Shown: piece after piece, positions 30,541 to 40,480 of the stretch
Position numbering within the stretch: the first letter of the stretch is position 1
How the letters are laid out: every line of letters begins with the position of its first letter
From: Symbiodinium natans
Taxonomy: Eukaryota > Sar > Dinophyceae > Suessiales > Symbiodiniaceae
Direction: 5' to 3'
Assembly (NCBI GenBank): GCA_905221605.1
Contig: CAJNDS010002834.1
Location: forward strand, 623,174 to 687,173
Length of the DNA: 64,000 bases
Program-made: the position numbers and the translations under genes
The notes under the pieces: generated by a model
What the model was told of the DNA's origin: nothing
What the model saw: only the letters and a program-made list of their open reading frames with translations
Databases searched by the model: none

Positions 30541-30720
30541 GGTTTAGGGTTTAGGGTTTAGGGTTTAGGGTTTAGGGTTTAGGGTTTAGGGTTTAGGGTT
30601 TAGGGTTTAGTGCTTAGGGTGGTAGGGTGTTAGGGTGTTAGGGTGTTAGGGTGTTAGGGTGTTAGGGTGTTAGGGTGTTAGGGTGTTAGGGTGTTAGGGT
30701 GTTAGGGTTTAGGCGGTTTT
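30541..30720 (+). repeat. TTTAGGG array passing into an 8-bp GTGTTAGG array
   Basis: A TTTAGGG tract (30541-30610) is followed by about ten GTGTTAGG units (30618-30708). Confidence 0.95.
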
Positions 30721-30812
30721 AGGGTTTAGGGGTATGTAATCCAAGGTTGCCTAATTAGTACTCCGTAATACTCCCCCGCTACTCCCTAAGGCTCCCTTAG
30801 GTACTTACCCGC
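30720..30812. mobile_element. MITE-like family I, copy 1
   Basis: Shares GGGGTATGTAATCCAAGGTT and CTCCCTAAGGCTCCCTTAGG with the reverse complement of 46275-46380. Confidence 0.6.
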
Positions 30813-31041
30813 CCTTGAACACCCTTCCCCTAACGAGGCTAGAATGACTGTCAGGTTCCACTTGGTCCCCACTTATGATCGTCGTTACCACTCTTATTCG
30901 GAGAGGGGGCGGCGGGGGGGGGCGGGGGGGTGGGGGGTTGGGTTTAGGATTTAGGGTTTAGGGTTTTCGGATTTAGCATTTTAGGGTTTAGGTTTTAGGG
31001 TGTTTTGGGGTTTCGACTGACTTCCCGCCCCCCTCTCGCAG

Positions 31042-31112
31042 AGTTCCTTCTTGGGAGATTCCTCGGACGATCAGCTCGCCACATGCCCCGATCCTGCAGT
31101 CGCGCCCCATGA
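31042..31112 (+). CDS. Candidate internal exon, unknown protein
   Basis: A pyrimidine tract and CTCTCGCAG acceptor (to 31041) open SSFLGDSSDDQLATCPDP, then AVAPHESE. Acidic and Ser-rich. The right boundary is not defined before the degenerate CCCTAAA that follows. Confidence 0.4.
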
Positions 31113-31179
31113 ATCCGAAACCCTTTCAACCCTAAATCCTAAGCTGTCAAACTGTCTAGGGGGAAATAGGGTTTAGGAA

Positions 31180-31312
31180 GTTCCATGGTCCCTTATAATG
31201 TGGCCCCCTACCGTCTTTGAAGGATTTTGAAGTATGAGGGTTTAGATAAGGGCAGGTAAGGGGGCCCCATTTAAGCACCCATATGAAGGGACCTTGTAAC
31301 ATACCCTTAGAG
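31180..31312. mobile_element. MITE-like family E, copy 2
   Basis: Ends AGTTCCATGGTCCCTTATAA and ATGAAGGGACCTTGTAACAT. Same architecture as 26845 and 32166. Confidence 0.7.
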
Positions 31313-31389
31313 AAGAGCGGAAGCCACATAAACAAGTGTTAGGGTTTAGGGTTTAGGAAACACGCTAGTGCCCTAATGCTTATAAGTAA

Positions 31390-31463
31390 TACATAGTAGC
31401 CTTCATTTATATAAACCCGAGGGTATCCAATAGTATGTTTATCAAGGTTCGAGGGGGAGTATG
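31390..31463 (+). mobile_element. MITE-like family A, copy 3
   Basis: Contains TTTATATAAACCCGAGGGTA and ends TTCGAGGGGGAGTATGG. The left end is decayed. It stops 8 bp before a pyrimidine-rich acceptor. Confidence 0.65.
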
Positions 31464-31480
31464 GTAGCGTCTCGCCGCAG

Positions 31481-31516
31481 GTGCTAACGTTCTTGGAGAG
31501 AGCGGCGGAGATCGAT
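31481..31516 (+). CDS. Candidate short internal exon, unknown protein
   Basis: Acceptor CTCGCCGCAG (31471-31480) and consensus donor GTAAGC (31517) frame 12 codons, VLTFLERAAEID, phase 0 on both sides. The same frame stays open to a TGA at 31535 if the donor is not used. The helical peptide is not assignable. Confidence 0.45.
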
Positions 31517-31751
31517 GTAAGCAAGCGGCGCGCATCGTTTTGAGGCCTCCCCCTCTGGTCCCTAAACCCTAAACCTGAACCCTGAACCCTAAACCCTAAA
31601 CCCCACACGTGCAAGGACTTAAGGGGCTTAAGTCAACGACCAGCCTCCAAGGCCCTATAACCCTAAAGCCTCTATCAGCCGCCAAAGCCTCAACCCTGAA
31701 CCCTGTCCTCAGCTTAATTAAACCCTCAGCTGCCACGGTCAAACAAAAACA

Positions 31752-31890
31752 AGCATGCCACTAGTTGCTCAAGAACGGCCCCAAAGATGAAAGATAATAA
31801 TCCTATTATTGCCCTTATAAGGAACAGTATTTGTTTGCTTTTTTTTTTTTGGGGGGGGGGTGCTTAAGCAATTAACAGAAACCTGGGCAT
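31752..31890. mobile_element. MITE-like family G, copy 2
   Basis: Ends TGCCACTAGTTGCTCAAGAA and TGCTTAAGCAATTAACAGA are roughly complementary. A T-run then G-run (31841-31860) lies inside, and TTGCCCTTATAAGGAACAGT is shared with other copies. Confidence 0.5.
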
Positions 31891-32165
31891 GTTCTAGGTA
31901 TCTGACCCCAATCCTAAACCCTAATCCCTGAAACCCTCGGCAGGTTTGAGGAAAATCTTTCAAGGAGCTTGAACAGCCAACTCACTAAGACCTTGAACAC
32001 CAAAAAAGCCCCTTAAGCCCTAGACCCTGTAGGGTTCGTGGACAGCGTCTAGAGTTTCCGTTTTCGGGTCTCGTGTATCGGGTTTTGGGGTGAACCTAAA
32101 GTAACCGATGTCTTGCCTTGCACAAAGTTTATACATGGTTGGGCTTGCATTCTGTTGGGGTCCAA

Positions 32166-32320
32166 GGGTAGTTACATGGGCGCTGTTTATGGCCCCTTAC
32201 CTCCTTTAATAACCGGGTTCTGAAGTATGGGCCCTTGGGTTGCACAGTCTATATAAGGAGTATAAGGGGGGTCCCCATTTACGGGCCCGTACTAAGGGAC
32301 CATGTAGCTACCCTAAGATT
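32166..32320. mobile_element. MITE-like family E, copy 3
   Basis: Ends GGGTAGTTACATGGGCGCTG and GGGACCATGTAGCTACCCTA. The cleanest copy of the family. A decayed family D element seems to follow (about 32321-32510). Confidence 0.7.
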
Positions 32321-32734
32321 CCTAAAGGTCCATGTACACATATGGGTGGCTGTCAAAATTATGATCCCTCTTGGGCTACCATAACCCTAAACCCTAAACC
32401 CCTAAACCCGGGTACCCCAAATATTAGGTGCCTTTTTTTCATAGGGATCCAAAAAGGGACACAGTAGACACTTGGGCCTTGAAGGGGTTCCTATCCCAGG
32501 TTTAGGGCCGGTTTAGGGTTTAGGGTTAGGGTTTAGGGTTTAGGGTTTAGTGCTTAGGGGTGTTGGACTTTAGTGTCTGGACCCATGTTAAGGTTTGGCG
32601 TTCGGAGGCCCACACGCTGGATGCCCTAAGGCCCTAAACCCCCCCTAAACCCCCCTAAACCCCCCCTCCCCCCCGAAGCTCGGCAAGTTGTGCTGAAGGT
32701 GTGCAGAAAGGCCGCTTGGTAGGTGTAGCTGCAA

Positions 32735-33050
32735 AGCAACATGTATGTCCGCGGCTGGAGGAACGACCTCAACACATATTTTCCAGCATCAACGGGAGGA
32801 GTTTCCACGCCAGAAATGGCCTGGAACATGACGAGCCCGGGAGTGAAGAGGCTCCACTCTTTGCTGGACGAGGACCAGATTCCGGAGTACAGCAGGTTGT
32901 GCGAGTCGGACTATTTGACAAGCCTTGGCAATTCCCCGCCGGTGAATCGGTATTTGCCTCTGCCGCCGGAAAGGATTCCTGGTCCTTTGTGTTCGCTGAC
33001 GACAGGGGATTGTCTGGGCTTTTACACGGCCTGCGAATACCAACCGAGCC
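32735..33050 (+). CDS. Candidate long exon, unknown protein
   Basis: About 105 codons read NMYVRGWRNDLNTYFPAS, then TGGVSTPEMAWNMTSPG, VKRLHSLLDEDQIPEYS and RLCESDYLTSLGNSPP, ending GDCLGFYTACEYQPS before a CCCTAAA tract. An acceptor AAAG or GTAG lies just left. A GT donor at about 32892 could shorten it. Good residue diversity and few rare patterns suggest a real protein. I cannot name the family. Confidence 0.5.
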
Positions 33051-33051
33051 C

Positions 33052-33150
33052 CCTAAACCCTAAACCCTAAACCCTGAACCCTGAACCCTAAACCCTAAAC
33101 CCTGAACCCTAAACCCTAAACCCTAAATAAACCCTAAACCCTAAACCCTT
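33052..33150 (-). repeat. CCCTAAA tract with CCCTGAA variants
   Basis: C-strand units following the exon-like block directly. Confidence 0.93.
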
Positions 33151-33177
33151 AACCCCAACCGCCCTCGACCTGGGCAG

Positions 33178-33222
33178 GTGTCACCCTGGGGCTGGCAAAG
33201 CAGCCTTGGAGAGACCGTCTGG
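33178..33222 (+). CDS. Candidate short internal exon, unknown protein
   Basis: Acceptor CTGGGCAG (33170-33177) and GT donor at 33223 frame VSPWGWQSSLGETVW (45 bp, phase 0). The frame stays open as VLEYYTIM if the donor is ignored. Trp-rich. It may belong with the exon at 32735, with a CCCTAAA tract in the intron between. Confidence 0.45.
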
Positions 33223-33245
33223 GTTTTGGAGTACTATACCATAAT

Positions 33246-33378
33246 GCTTAGGGTTTGGGGTTTAGGGCTAGGGTTTACGGTTTAGGGTTTAGGGTTTAGG
33301 GTTTAGGGTTTAGGGTTTAGGGTTTAGGAATTAGGGTTTAGGGTTTAGGGTTTAGGGTTTAGGGCTAGGGTTTAGGGT
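33246..33378 (+). repeat. TTTAGGG array
   Basis: A G-strand array. GGGTTTTGGAGT occurs on both sides (33221 and 33375), partly telomere-like. Confidence 0.93.
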
Positions 33379-33477
33379 TTTGGAGTGCAGGCTCTACTCC
33401 AAAGTAGGACCGTCGCATGATGCCCCAAAGAGGGACCATGAGCTGCAGCCAGACACAGCCGCGTAGGGGGTATAGGG

Positions 33478-33655
33478 TGTAGAGGGTTTCTAGGGTTTAT
33501 AGGGTTTATAGGGTTTATGGGGTTTATAGGGTTTATAGGGTTTATAGGGTTCATAGGGTTTATAGGGTTTATAGGGTAAATCCGATTTCGAGGGTTTATA
33601 GGGGTTATAGGGTGTAGAGGGTTTATAGGGTTTCTAGGGTTTGTAGGGTTTAGGG
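33478..33655 (+). repeat. 9-bp GGGTTTATA array
   Basis: Units of GGGTTTATA with a few GGGTTTCTA and GGGTGTAGA variants, a period distinct from the 7-mers around it. It yields an Asn-Pro-Ile repeat frame on the other strand, which is not a gene. Confidence 0.93.
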
Positions 33656-33677
33656 TTTCGCCCCTTCGCGCCCCCAG

Positions 33678-33790
33678 TCTACACGCTCACAACGGTGCGA
33701 AGCACCCTTCGTGAGTTTAGTGGCCGCGCGGCTACCCTTGACTTAGCTGGTTCGAAGTCGGGGCTGATACAATACAAGCTTGAGCTTTTA
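33678..33790 (+). CDS. Candidate exon, unknown protein
   Basis: Acceptor CGCCCCCAG (33669-33677) opens VYTLTTVRSTLREFSGR, then AATLDLAGSKSGLIQYK. A consensus donor GTGAGT at 33711 would end the exon after 33 bp. Otherwise the frame is open to 33790. No family recognised. Confidence 0.4.
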
Positions 33791-33796
33791 GGGTTT

Positions 33797-33907
33797 AGCA
33801 TTTTTTGGGTTTAGGGTTTAGGGTTCAGGGTTCAGGGTTCAGGGTTTAGGGTTTAGGGTTTAGGGTTTAGGGTTTAGGGTTTAGGGTTTAGGGTTTAGGG
33901 TTTAGGG
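33797..33907 (+). repeat. TTTAGGG array with TTCAGGG block
   Basis: A G-strand array with three TTCAGGG units near its left end. Confidence 0.95.
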
Positions 33908-34042
33908 CAAGCCCAAAAAGCACACGATGCCCTAAAGTCTAAATCCTAAAGCCCCAAGCCCCTAAAGCTCCGCGAAGAACCAGCTAGTTGAGGAGGTGGG
34001 GTTGATGGAGCAAACAGGCTCAGGAAGAAAGAAGTCTGCCAC

Positions 34043-34187
34043 CCTAAACCCTAAAGCCTAAATCCTAAACCCTAAACCCTAAACCCTAAACCCTAAACCC
34101 TAAACCCTAAACCCTAAACCCTAAACCCTAAACCCTAAATCCTAAACCCTAAACCCTAAACCCTAACCCTAAACCCTAAACCCTGAA
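34043..34187 (-). repeat. CCCTAAA array
   Basis: A C-strand array, mostly uniform. Confidence 0.95.
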
Positions 34188-34189
34188 CC

Positions 34190-34949
34190 CAGCTGTCCTT
34201 TCGCACATTGGTTGTAGGGTTAGGGGTTTAGGGCTTGCGGGTGTTAAGGGTTTCATGGTTTAGCTTTGTTTGGCCTGGAAGTCCCCTAAGCCCTACACCT
34301 TGAATGGGGTTTAGTTTGGGGTTTAGGGTTTTGGGTCTAGAGCTTGGGGTATAGAGTTTAGGGTTTGGCGTTTAGGATCACCAAGTCAAGAAAGCAGATG
34401 CGCATGGAGTACATACATGACTGGACAAGTAGACAAGTCAAACCACATGCATGCTCACAACGTGAGTCCTGAGTTCGAGGGCTTGGGAATTCAGAGGGGG
34501 TAGGTATTCAACGGGCAATCTCAGGAATTAAGCCTGAAACGCCCTCCCCAGAAGGGGTTTAGGGTTTAGAAGCTTGCAAGGCGGGAAGCACTGTCTTTCT
34601 TGGACTTGACCTCGGTTATTGAGAGCTTAAGCTTTTTTTGCCAAGAGTGGTGATGAACGTTTTGTTTGGCATCTTAGTGAATTCATGAGCGGTTGGTTTC
34701 TTAGGGGTATGTCTCGTTAACCCTAAAAGTAGCAAAAGCGTGAGTGGACCGAACGAAGCGAATGAAAACGACAATCAGTTTCACAAATCGTTTGACACTT
34801 TTCCATTAACACCTTCTCTACTTCACTTTAGTTAGTTCGGTTTGCAGCGTTTCGAGATTTATGCGGAATTCCCACCGGCCTGAACGTTAAAGCCTTAAGC
34901 CCTGTACCCGACTTAAATCTAAAACATGGTTCTAAACCCAAGACTTGGA
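34190..34949. other. Unassigned unique sequence
   Basis: Degenerate TTTAGGG-like text to about 34380, then about 550 bp of unique, moderately AT-rich DNA with no convincing exon, motif or inverted repeat. Confidence 0.5.
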
Positions 34950-35041
34950 ATGCTCCCCCTTTTCCTAACAGTCCGTAATAGGGGTGATCGTGCTCCTTCT
35001 ATAATCCCTAATTATTAAGGACTGTTAGTATAAGGGGGACC
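34950..35041. mobile_element. MITE-like family B, copy 3
   Basis: Ends TGCTCCCCCTTTTCCTAACA and TAAGGACTGTTAGTATAAGG, then GGGAC. Inverted ends as in the other copies. Confidence 0.78.
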
Positions 35042-35072
35042 GACAACCTGAACCTTAATTAAACCCGGGCAG

Positions 35073-35111
35073 GATCATCAACTTCCAGCGCATCACAGCC
35101 CCTCAGCACAC
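35073..35111 (+). CDS. Candidate short internal exon, unknown protein
   Basis: Acceptor CCGGGCAG (35065-35072) and GT donor at 35112 frame IINFQRITAPQH with split codons at both ends. It starts 31 bp after a family B element. No family recognised. Confidence 0.4.
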
Positions 35112-35319
35112 GTGCTTGAGCATTTGGGGTTTGCGGTGTTGGTTGACCGTCGTTGCCCTAAACCCCTAAGCTGAAACCCTAAACTGGGGGCCGAAGCCCA
35201 AACCCTCAGGTGAGCCTTGCATGTACGGAACTCCCAATGGAGGGTTTAGGGTTTGGGGTATAGGCTTTAGGGTTTTGATTTAGGGTATCCTTGTTTTGAG
35301 AAGGCCCCAGGTCTGTTAA

Positions 35320-35668
35320 CCCTAAACCCTAAACCTTAAACCCTAAACCCTTAAAGACTAAACCCTAAACCCTAAACCCTAAACCCTAAACCCTAAACCC
35401 TAAACCCTAAACCCTAAACCGCTTTGGGGTTGCGGTGCAGATGTGGTGGCTTTTTGGGATCTCGTCACCCACGCTTCAAGGTGTTTTCGCATTTAGAGAA
35501 AGCAATCCTAAGCCCGAAATAAACCCTAAGCCCTAAACCCTAAACCTTAAACCCTAAACCCTTAAAGCCAAAACCCTAAACCCTAAACCCTAAACCCTAA
35601 ACCCTAAACCCTAAACCCTAAACCCTAAACCCTAAACCCTAAACCCTAAACCCTAAACCCTAAACCCT
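35320..35668 (-). repeat. Two CCCTAAA arrays sharing a variant order
   Basis: Arrays 35320-35419 and 35522-35668 both begin with the same succession of variants: CCCTAAA, CCTTAAA, CCCTAAA, CCCTTAAAG, then an A-rich unit. Each then becomes uniform CCCTAAA. Confidence 0.92.
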
Positions 35669-35745
35669 AACTTACAGCAGCCCACCAACCTGCGGGCCCC
35701 AAGCCAGAGGCCCGAAACCCTGTAAGCCCCCAAGTTCAGCACTCC

Positions 35746-35860
35746 GTTAGGGTTTAGGGTTTAGGGTTTAGGGTTTAGGGTTTAGGGTTTCGGGTTTCGG
35801 GTTTCGGGTTTCGGGTCTAGGGTCTAGGGTTCAGGGTTCAGGGTTTAGGGTTTAGGGTTT
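35746..35860 (+). repeat. TTTAGGG array with TTTCGGG block
   Basis: G-strand units with four consecutive TTTCGGG units and then TTCAGGG units. Confidence 0.94.
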
Positions 35861-36111
35861 ATCATAGTTGGGTAACATTTTGCATCTTTAAGGGTGCTTA
35901 AGCCCAATATCCCAACCATGAAGTAGGTTCGGGTTTAGGGTTGTGAGGAACCCTAAACCCTACACCTTAAACCCCACAAGCCCTAAACCCTTAAAGATCG
36001 CCTAGCCCGCAACCCCTCCACTCGCCAAACCTCGCACTGCTACCCATACAACCCGCACTCCCCACGACCCCTCTGCACTGAACCCCTAAACCCCATGCAC
36101 GCGCGCTTTGT

Positions 36112-36324
36112 GTGTGGATTGATTCGAGAGCATGCGTTTTGCAAGTGGCACTAATAAAAATGGTCTTGTTGGAGAAGACCCTCCCAGACTCCGGGCGGTT
36201 TCGCCTTCACACGCCGCTCCGTCGTGAGTTGATGGCCGCGGCACGCTGCTGTATTCGGTTTCCGAGCACTGGCAGAGCGCCTGAGCCACTACTGGGGCAT
36301 CCCACGTCCGCAAAGGGCCGATAA
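36112..36324 (+). CDS. Weak open frame, unknown
   Basis: An open frame of 70 codons with MVLLEKTLPDSGRFRLHT in the middle; the other strand is also open. No splice or motif support. Listed because it is the only coding-like stretch between 35.1 and 39.9 kb. Confidence 0.22.
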   Translation: MWIDSRACVLQVALIKMVLLEKTLPDSGRFRLHTPLRRELMAAARCCIRFPSTGRAPEPLLGHPTSAKGR

Positions 36325-36605
36325 CAACAAAGCCGAAAGCCTAAAACCCTTGGATACTCGAACCCCAAACGCCTATCTTAAACCATTAAGTTGACCCTAA
36401 AGCCCCACAACCTAATACCATCAACCACACGGCAGAAACACAATACAACTCTGCTAGCCTTGTAAACCCTCAAAACTCCAAGCCCCAAACCCTAAACCCT
36501 CAACCCCAAAACACAGAATCCTCAACACCTCAACCCTAAACTAAACCCCTAAACCCTAAAGCCCTAAACCCTCAACCCCAAAAACCCTAAACCCCTAAAG
36601 CCCTG

Positions 36606-36688
36606 TATTTAACTTTAAACTTTTGGGTTTCCTCATTTAGTAGGAATACTAAAGTTTACACTTTTCCCCCTTGGCTATTGGAGAAGTA
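36606..36688. mobile_element. MITE-like family H, copy 2
   Basis: AACTTTTGGGTTTCCTCATT, TAGTAGGAATACTAAAG, then CCCCCTTGGCTATTGGAGAA. Matches 22145. Confidence 0.6.
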
Positions 36689-36695
36689 AGTGTAC

Positions 36696-36940
36696 CCCTA
36701 AACCCTAAACCCTAAACCCTAAACCCTAAACCCTAAACCCTAAACCCTAAATACCCCTAAGCCCCTAAACCCTCAACCGAGGTCTTCTATCCTCCAACCC
36801 TGAAGGCTGGTGAGGCGGGCCTCTTACGCGAAATCTAGGGTTTCTCTATAGTTTAGGGTTTAGGGTTTAGGGTTTAGGGTTTAGGGTTTAGGGTAAGGGT
36901 TCTCTAGTTTAGGGTTTAGGGTTTAGGTTTTAGGTCTAGG
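36696..36940. repeat. C-strand tract then G-strand tract
   Basis: CCCTAAA at 36696-36752 and TTTAGGG at 36850-36940. The latter has TCTAGGGTTTCT on both flanks (36834 and 36935). Confidence 0.9.
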
Positions 36941-36943
36941 GTT

Positions 36944-37046
36944 TCTATTGCCCCCTTAGGCATTGATGTGTATGTTTATTTGTTTAAAATCCCATGGGCG
37001 TGTTCTACAAAGAGACATTTTGTTGTTGAGGTTCCAAGGGGAGTAA
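36944..37046 (+). mobile_element. MITE-like family A, copy 4 (diverged)
   Basis: Starts CTATTGCCCCCTTAGGCATT and ends GAGGTTCCAAGGGGAGTAAA. The interior is diverged. Confidence 0.55.
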
Positions 37047-38898
37047 AGGTGCCATTAGGGTTTCGGGGTTTAGGGAAGTTAGGGGTTAGGGTACAGAGGT
37101 GGTTTAGGGATTTAGGGAATTTAGGGGATTTAGGTGTGACAGAGGTGGTTTCGGGATTCAGGGGATTTAGGGGATTTAGGGGTTACAGAGGTGGTTTAGG
37201 GATTTAGGGGATTTAGGGGATTTAGGGGTTGCAGAGGTGTCAGGTCCTAGGGTTTCGGCGGGTCTCGGGTCGAGGGTTTCGGGTTTGGGGTTTTGGGGGG
37301 TTGGGGGTGTTGGGGTTCGGTTGGGTACACCCTGAACCCTGAACCCTGAACGCTAAACCCTAAACCCTGAACCCTGAACCCTAAACCCTAAACCCTCCCT
37401 AAACCGGGTTGAGGGCTGATTTTGGGTTCAGCGGTTTTGGGGGGTTTTGGGGTGTAGTTGTGCTCTGGAATTTCAGGGCTTAGGGTTTAGGGTTTAGGGT
37501 TTAGGGTTTAGGGTTTAGGGCGCCTGGGAAGGGTTTTGAGTCTTATTTGTGTCTCTTGGTGTCGTTTCCTTAGGCAGAGGGTTTAGGGTTGAGGGTTGAT
37601 TTAGGGTTTACGGGTCAAGGGGGTTTGGGGTTCTGGAGTTTTGGGGTTTTCGGGTTTTGGGTTTTGGGTTGTTTTGGGGTTTTGGGCGTAGTTAGGCTTG
37701 AGGGTATGTGTGGTTTGGGGTTCATAGGATTTAGGGGGTTTGGGCTTCTGATTTCGGGAGTTTTAGGGGTTACATAAGTAGGCTTCGAGGGTTCTGGGCT
37801 TCGGTGTTGTGGAGTTTCGGGTTTGCCTAAAACTCCAAATACACAGTTTAGGACCGTTTAGGATTTAGGGTTTAATGTTAACGTCGCTTTAATAAGCCCC
37901 CCCAAATCTTGTTTTGGTCCCCGGTGTTTAGAGGGGTGGAAAAAAGAGGGGGTGTCAATAATGAGGATTCTGGGGGTCTGGAGTCTGGGGATCTAAAGGC
38001 TTTACGTAAGGAAACCTGGCTTTGAGATCTCTGGCGGTTTCCTATAAGTCCAGGACCCGAAGGCTGAAGTCTCAAGTTTCGGGGATTCTTGTTTTGAGAC
38101 TTAGACCAGGACCCGAAGGCTGAAGTCTTAAGCTTAAGGGACTCTTGTCTTGAGACTTAGAGGCAGCCATTTAAACTTGAGGCTTCCTTGGTTCCCACCC
38201 CCCCCCCCCCCCCCCCCCCCCTCGCCGAAATTATTATTGCCACCCCTATATTATTGTCATTTTGGAGGCCCGTAAGGGGTACCCTTTCCGGATTTGTTTT
38301 CGAGCCCCGGCGGATAAGGATTTTTGTAAGGAACACCTGCTTCTCTGAAGAAACAGGCCTGAAGCAGCAGTTTCTCGCAGCTCTGGAGTCTCTGAAGAAA
38401 CAGGCCTGAAGCAGCAGTTTCTCGCAGCTCTGGAACTGCAGCAATCTCAAAAGACAAGCAATCTCAAAACGAGATCTGCTGCTCTAAAGACTGAGCCTTG
38501 GAGCTCTTTCAAGCCAGCTCAGCTGAAAAGTCTTCTCTGCGATGGAACTCTTAGGCCATTTTCAGTAAAACTTTCGATTCCTGGCCAGCCAAATTTTACA
38601 GTTGTCACCCCATTATTATTTTCATCGGACCCCCCTATATAGACTTGTTTACACACATCAGCCCGAAAACCTCCCGTAATGGAAAGTAGTCTTGGGCTGG
38701 GGCGCTCTGGCCCGGCGAATATTACTATTACCACCCCATTTATAAATGTGAGGTTAACATTAGGGTTTTTGGCTTTAGGGTTTAGGGTCCCAAACCCAAA
38801 CATCCCGAAACCCTCCTTATCCTCCTAAACCCTAGGCTCGAAATATTCCCTAAACCTTACACCCGAATCCCTAGAAGCCCTTCACGGAAGCTTCGATT
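37047..38898. other. Non-coding: degenerate repeats and two tandem duplications
   Basis: TTTAGGG-like degenerate text (37050-37880) is followed by a duplicated block of about 57 bp (38050-38163, AGGACCCGAAGGCTGAAGTC in each copy), a C-run (38199-38221) and a second tandem duplication of about 50 bp (38340-38440, GAAACAGGCCTGAAGCAGCA in each copy). The minus-strand frames here are translations of these duplications. Confidence 0.65.
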
Positions 38899-38995
38899 CA
38901 AGGGACTAAGGAGGGACCCTTGTAAGGGACCTTGTGGGATTATTTAGGGGTTTTCTGAGGCTGCTTAGGTTACATAGGGACAATATAACGTACAT
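38899..38995. mobile_element. MITE-like family J, copy 1 (decayed)
   Basis: Contains GGACTAAGGAGGGACCCTTG, matching the left end of the copy at 50277. The right end is not clear. Confidence 0.4.
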
Positions 38996-39025
38996 ATAGG
39001 GGTTATATAGGCGAAGCAGACTCTA

Positions 39026-39150
39026 GGATGCCCAGTAGTACCCTTATTCCCTTTTTGGTAGGTTTAGGTTCCCTTATAAACCCCTGTAAGCAAAAAGGGC
39101 ACCCTTTTTCATCCTAGGTTACTGGGCAACCTAGGATTAAGGGTCCCTTA
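39026..39150. mobile_element. Inverted-repeat element K
   Basis: Starts CTAGGATGCCCAGTAGTACC and ends CCTAGGTTACTGGGCAACCT, then AGGATTAAGGG. The ends can pair. The middle contains AAAAAGGGCACCCTTTTT. Confidence 0.55.
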
Positions 39151-39604
39151 ATCGATAGCCTCGGCTGACGTAGGTCTGGCGGCTCTGGACGCACGCTCTC
39201 CTCCACAGCGATCTGGGGCCCCTCAGCCCTTCAGAACTGGGTGCCCTTTCGCTGAGGGATCTACGCTGAGCCCTAAACCCTAAACCCTAAACCCCAAACC
39301 CTAAACCCTAAACCCCGTGAACCCTAAACCCTAAAAGCCATGATGTGGTGTCCTGCGCCCCCTAATCCCCCACCCTTGCCCCTGAGCCCTCCTTGAACCT
39401 TGGTCAGTTCAGGGTTTAGGGTTCAGGGTTTATGGTTCAGAGTTTAGTGTTCAGGGTTTAGGGTTTAGGGTTTGAGGGTTTGGGGTTGAGGGTTTACGGT
39501 TTGGGTGAGTGGGGGCCAAGGTCCTGATTACGTCTTGGCTGCCATGTGTGTGCTCAACCCCAAATCCTAGATCCTAAACCTAACCCAGGGTTTATCAGGG
39601 GCCG

Positions 39605-39688
39605 CACAACCCTAAACCCCAAAGCCCAAATCCTAAACCCTAAACCCTAAACCCTAAACCCTAAACCCTAAACCCTAAACCCTAAACC
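39605..39688 (-). repeat. CCCTAAA tract
   Basis: A C-strand tract; another lies at 39893-39966. Confidence 0.95.
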
Positions 39689-39964
39689 GGGAGCTGTGGC
39701 TTGCAGGTCGGGTCTAGGTCTGTGGGGTTGAGGCGCCAGGTTTCAAAGGTTAATAAGGTTTGTTTGGGTTTAGGGTTTCGGATTTGGGGTTTAGGGTTTA
39801 GGGTTTTGCGTTTAGGGTCGTAGGATGTAGGGTTTGGCCGGGCTTGGGCATCTCTGTGCCAAAGTTAACCATAAATCCTTTACACTCGCCCTAAATCCTA
39901 AACCCTAAACCCTAAACCCTAAACCCTAAACCCTAAACCCTAACCCTAAACCCTAAACCCCAAA

Positions 39965-40290
39965 CCCCTGGGTGAGGGCCCGGGCCCAGCAAATCGATGA
40001 TCATACCTGCCGCCATGTGGATGCCATTGACAGTGCCAGGATTGGGGCCACCGCCTGCCCTGGCGGACTCCCTCCCCCATTGCCGGCGCAGGAGGGACAC
40101 CAAAAGAAAACGCAACATGGGCTGCGCTGCTTGCGAGAAGTCGTCGAAGGAGGGGCACCAAAGGAGATCGCAACATGGCCCGCGCTGCTTGCACGAGAAG
40201 TCGTCGAAGAATGCTAGGCCGGAGAGCTCATAGCCTTTGGGGTCCAACGTCTCGACCAGCTCTGGCACATCACTTCGCCCCGAAATCTGT
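39965..40290 (-). CDS. Candidate minus-strand exon(s), unknown protein
   Basis: Read on the minus strand from an acceptor near 40290, the frame gives ISGRSDVPELVETLDPKG, then YELSGLAFFDDFSCKQ, later VNGIHMAAGMIIDLLG. A two-copy internal repeat of about 58 bp (40102-40212) encodes FDDFS twice. The plus strand is open too, but its translation looks less protein-like. It breaks the all-plus pattern of neighbours, so either a gene on the other strand lies here or the plus reading is right. Confidence 0.35.
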
Positions 40291-40394
40291 CTGAGCTGCT
40301 AGGCTTTCTCAAGGGCCCTAGAATATCACGCAGCCCGCCGCAGCCCGCAAACCCCAAATACCCCCTGAGCCGCTATCTGCCCCATTGGATTGAT

Positions 40395-40480
40395 GCTCGG
40401 GGGCGTAATAATGAGAATCATAATCATAATAATGATAATAATAAGAAGAATAATCATGAGAATAAAAATAAGAAGAAGAA
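40395..40480. repeat. AAT/AAG trinucleotide-like stretch
   Basis: A run of ATAATAATGAGAATC-type sequence grading into AAGAAG repeats. Confidence 0.85.

Noticed and set aside
33221-33386. GGGTTTTGGAGT as a flank duplication around 33246-33378
   Set aside because: Only 12 bp, partly telomere-like, and the left copy is separated from the tract by about 15 bp, so it could be chance.
33372-33554. Asn-Pro-Ile repeat protein
   Set aside because: A direct translation of the 9-bp GGGTTTATA array on the opposite strand.
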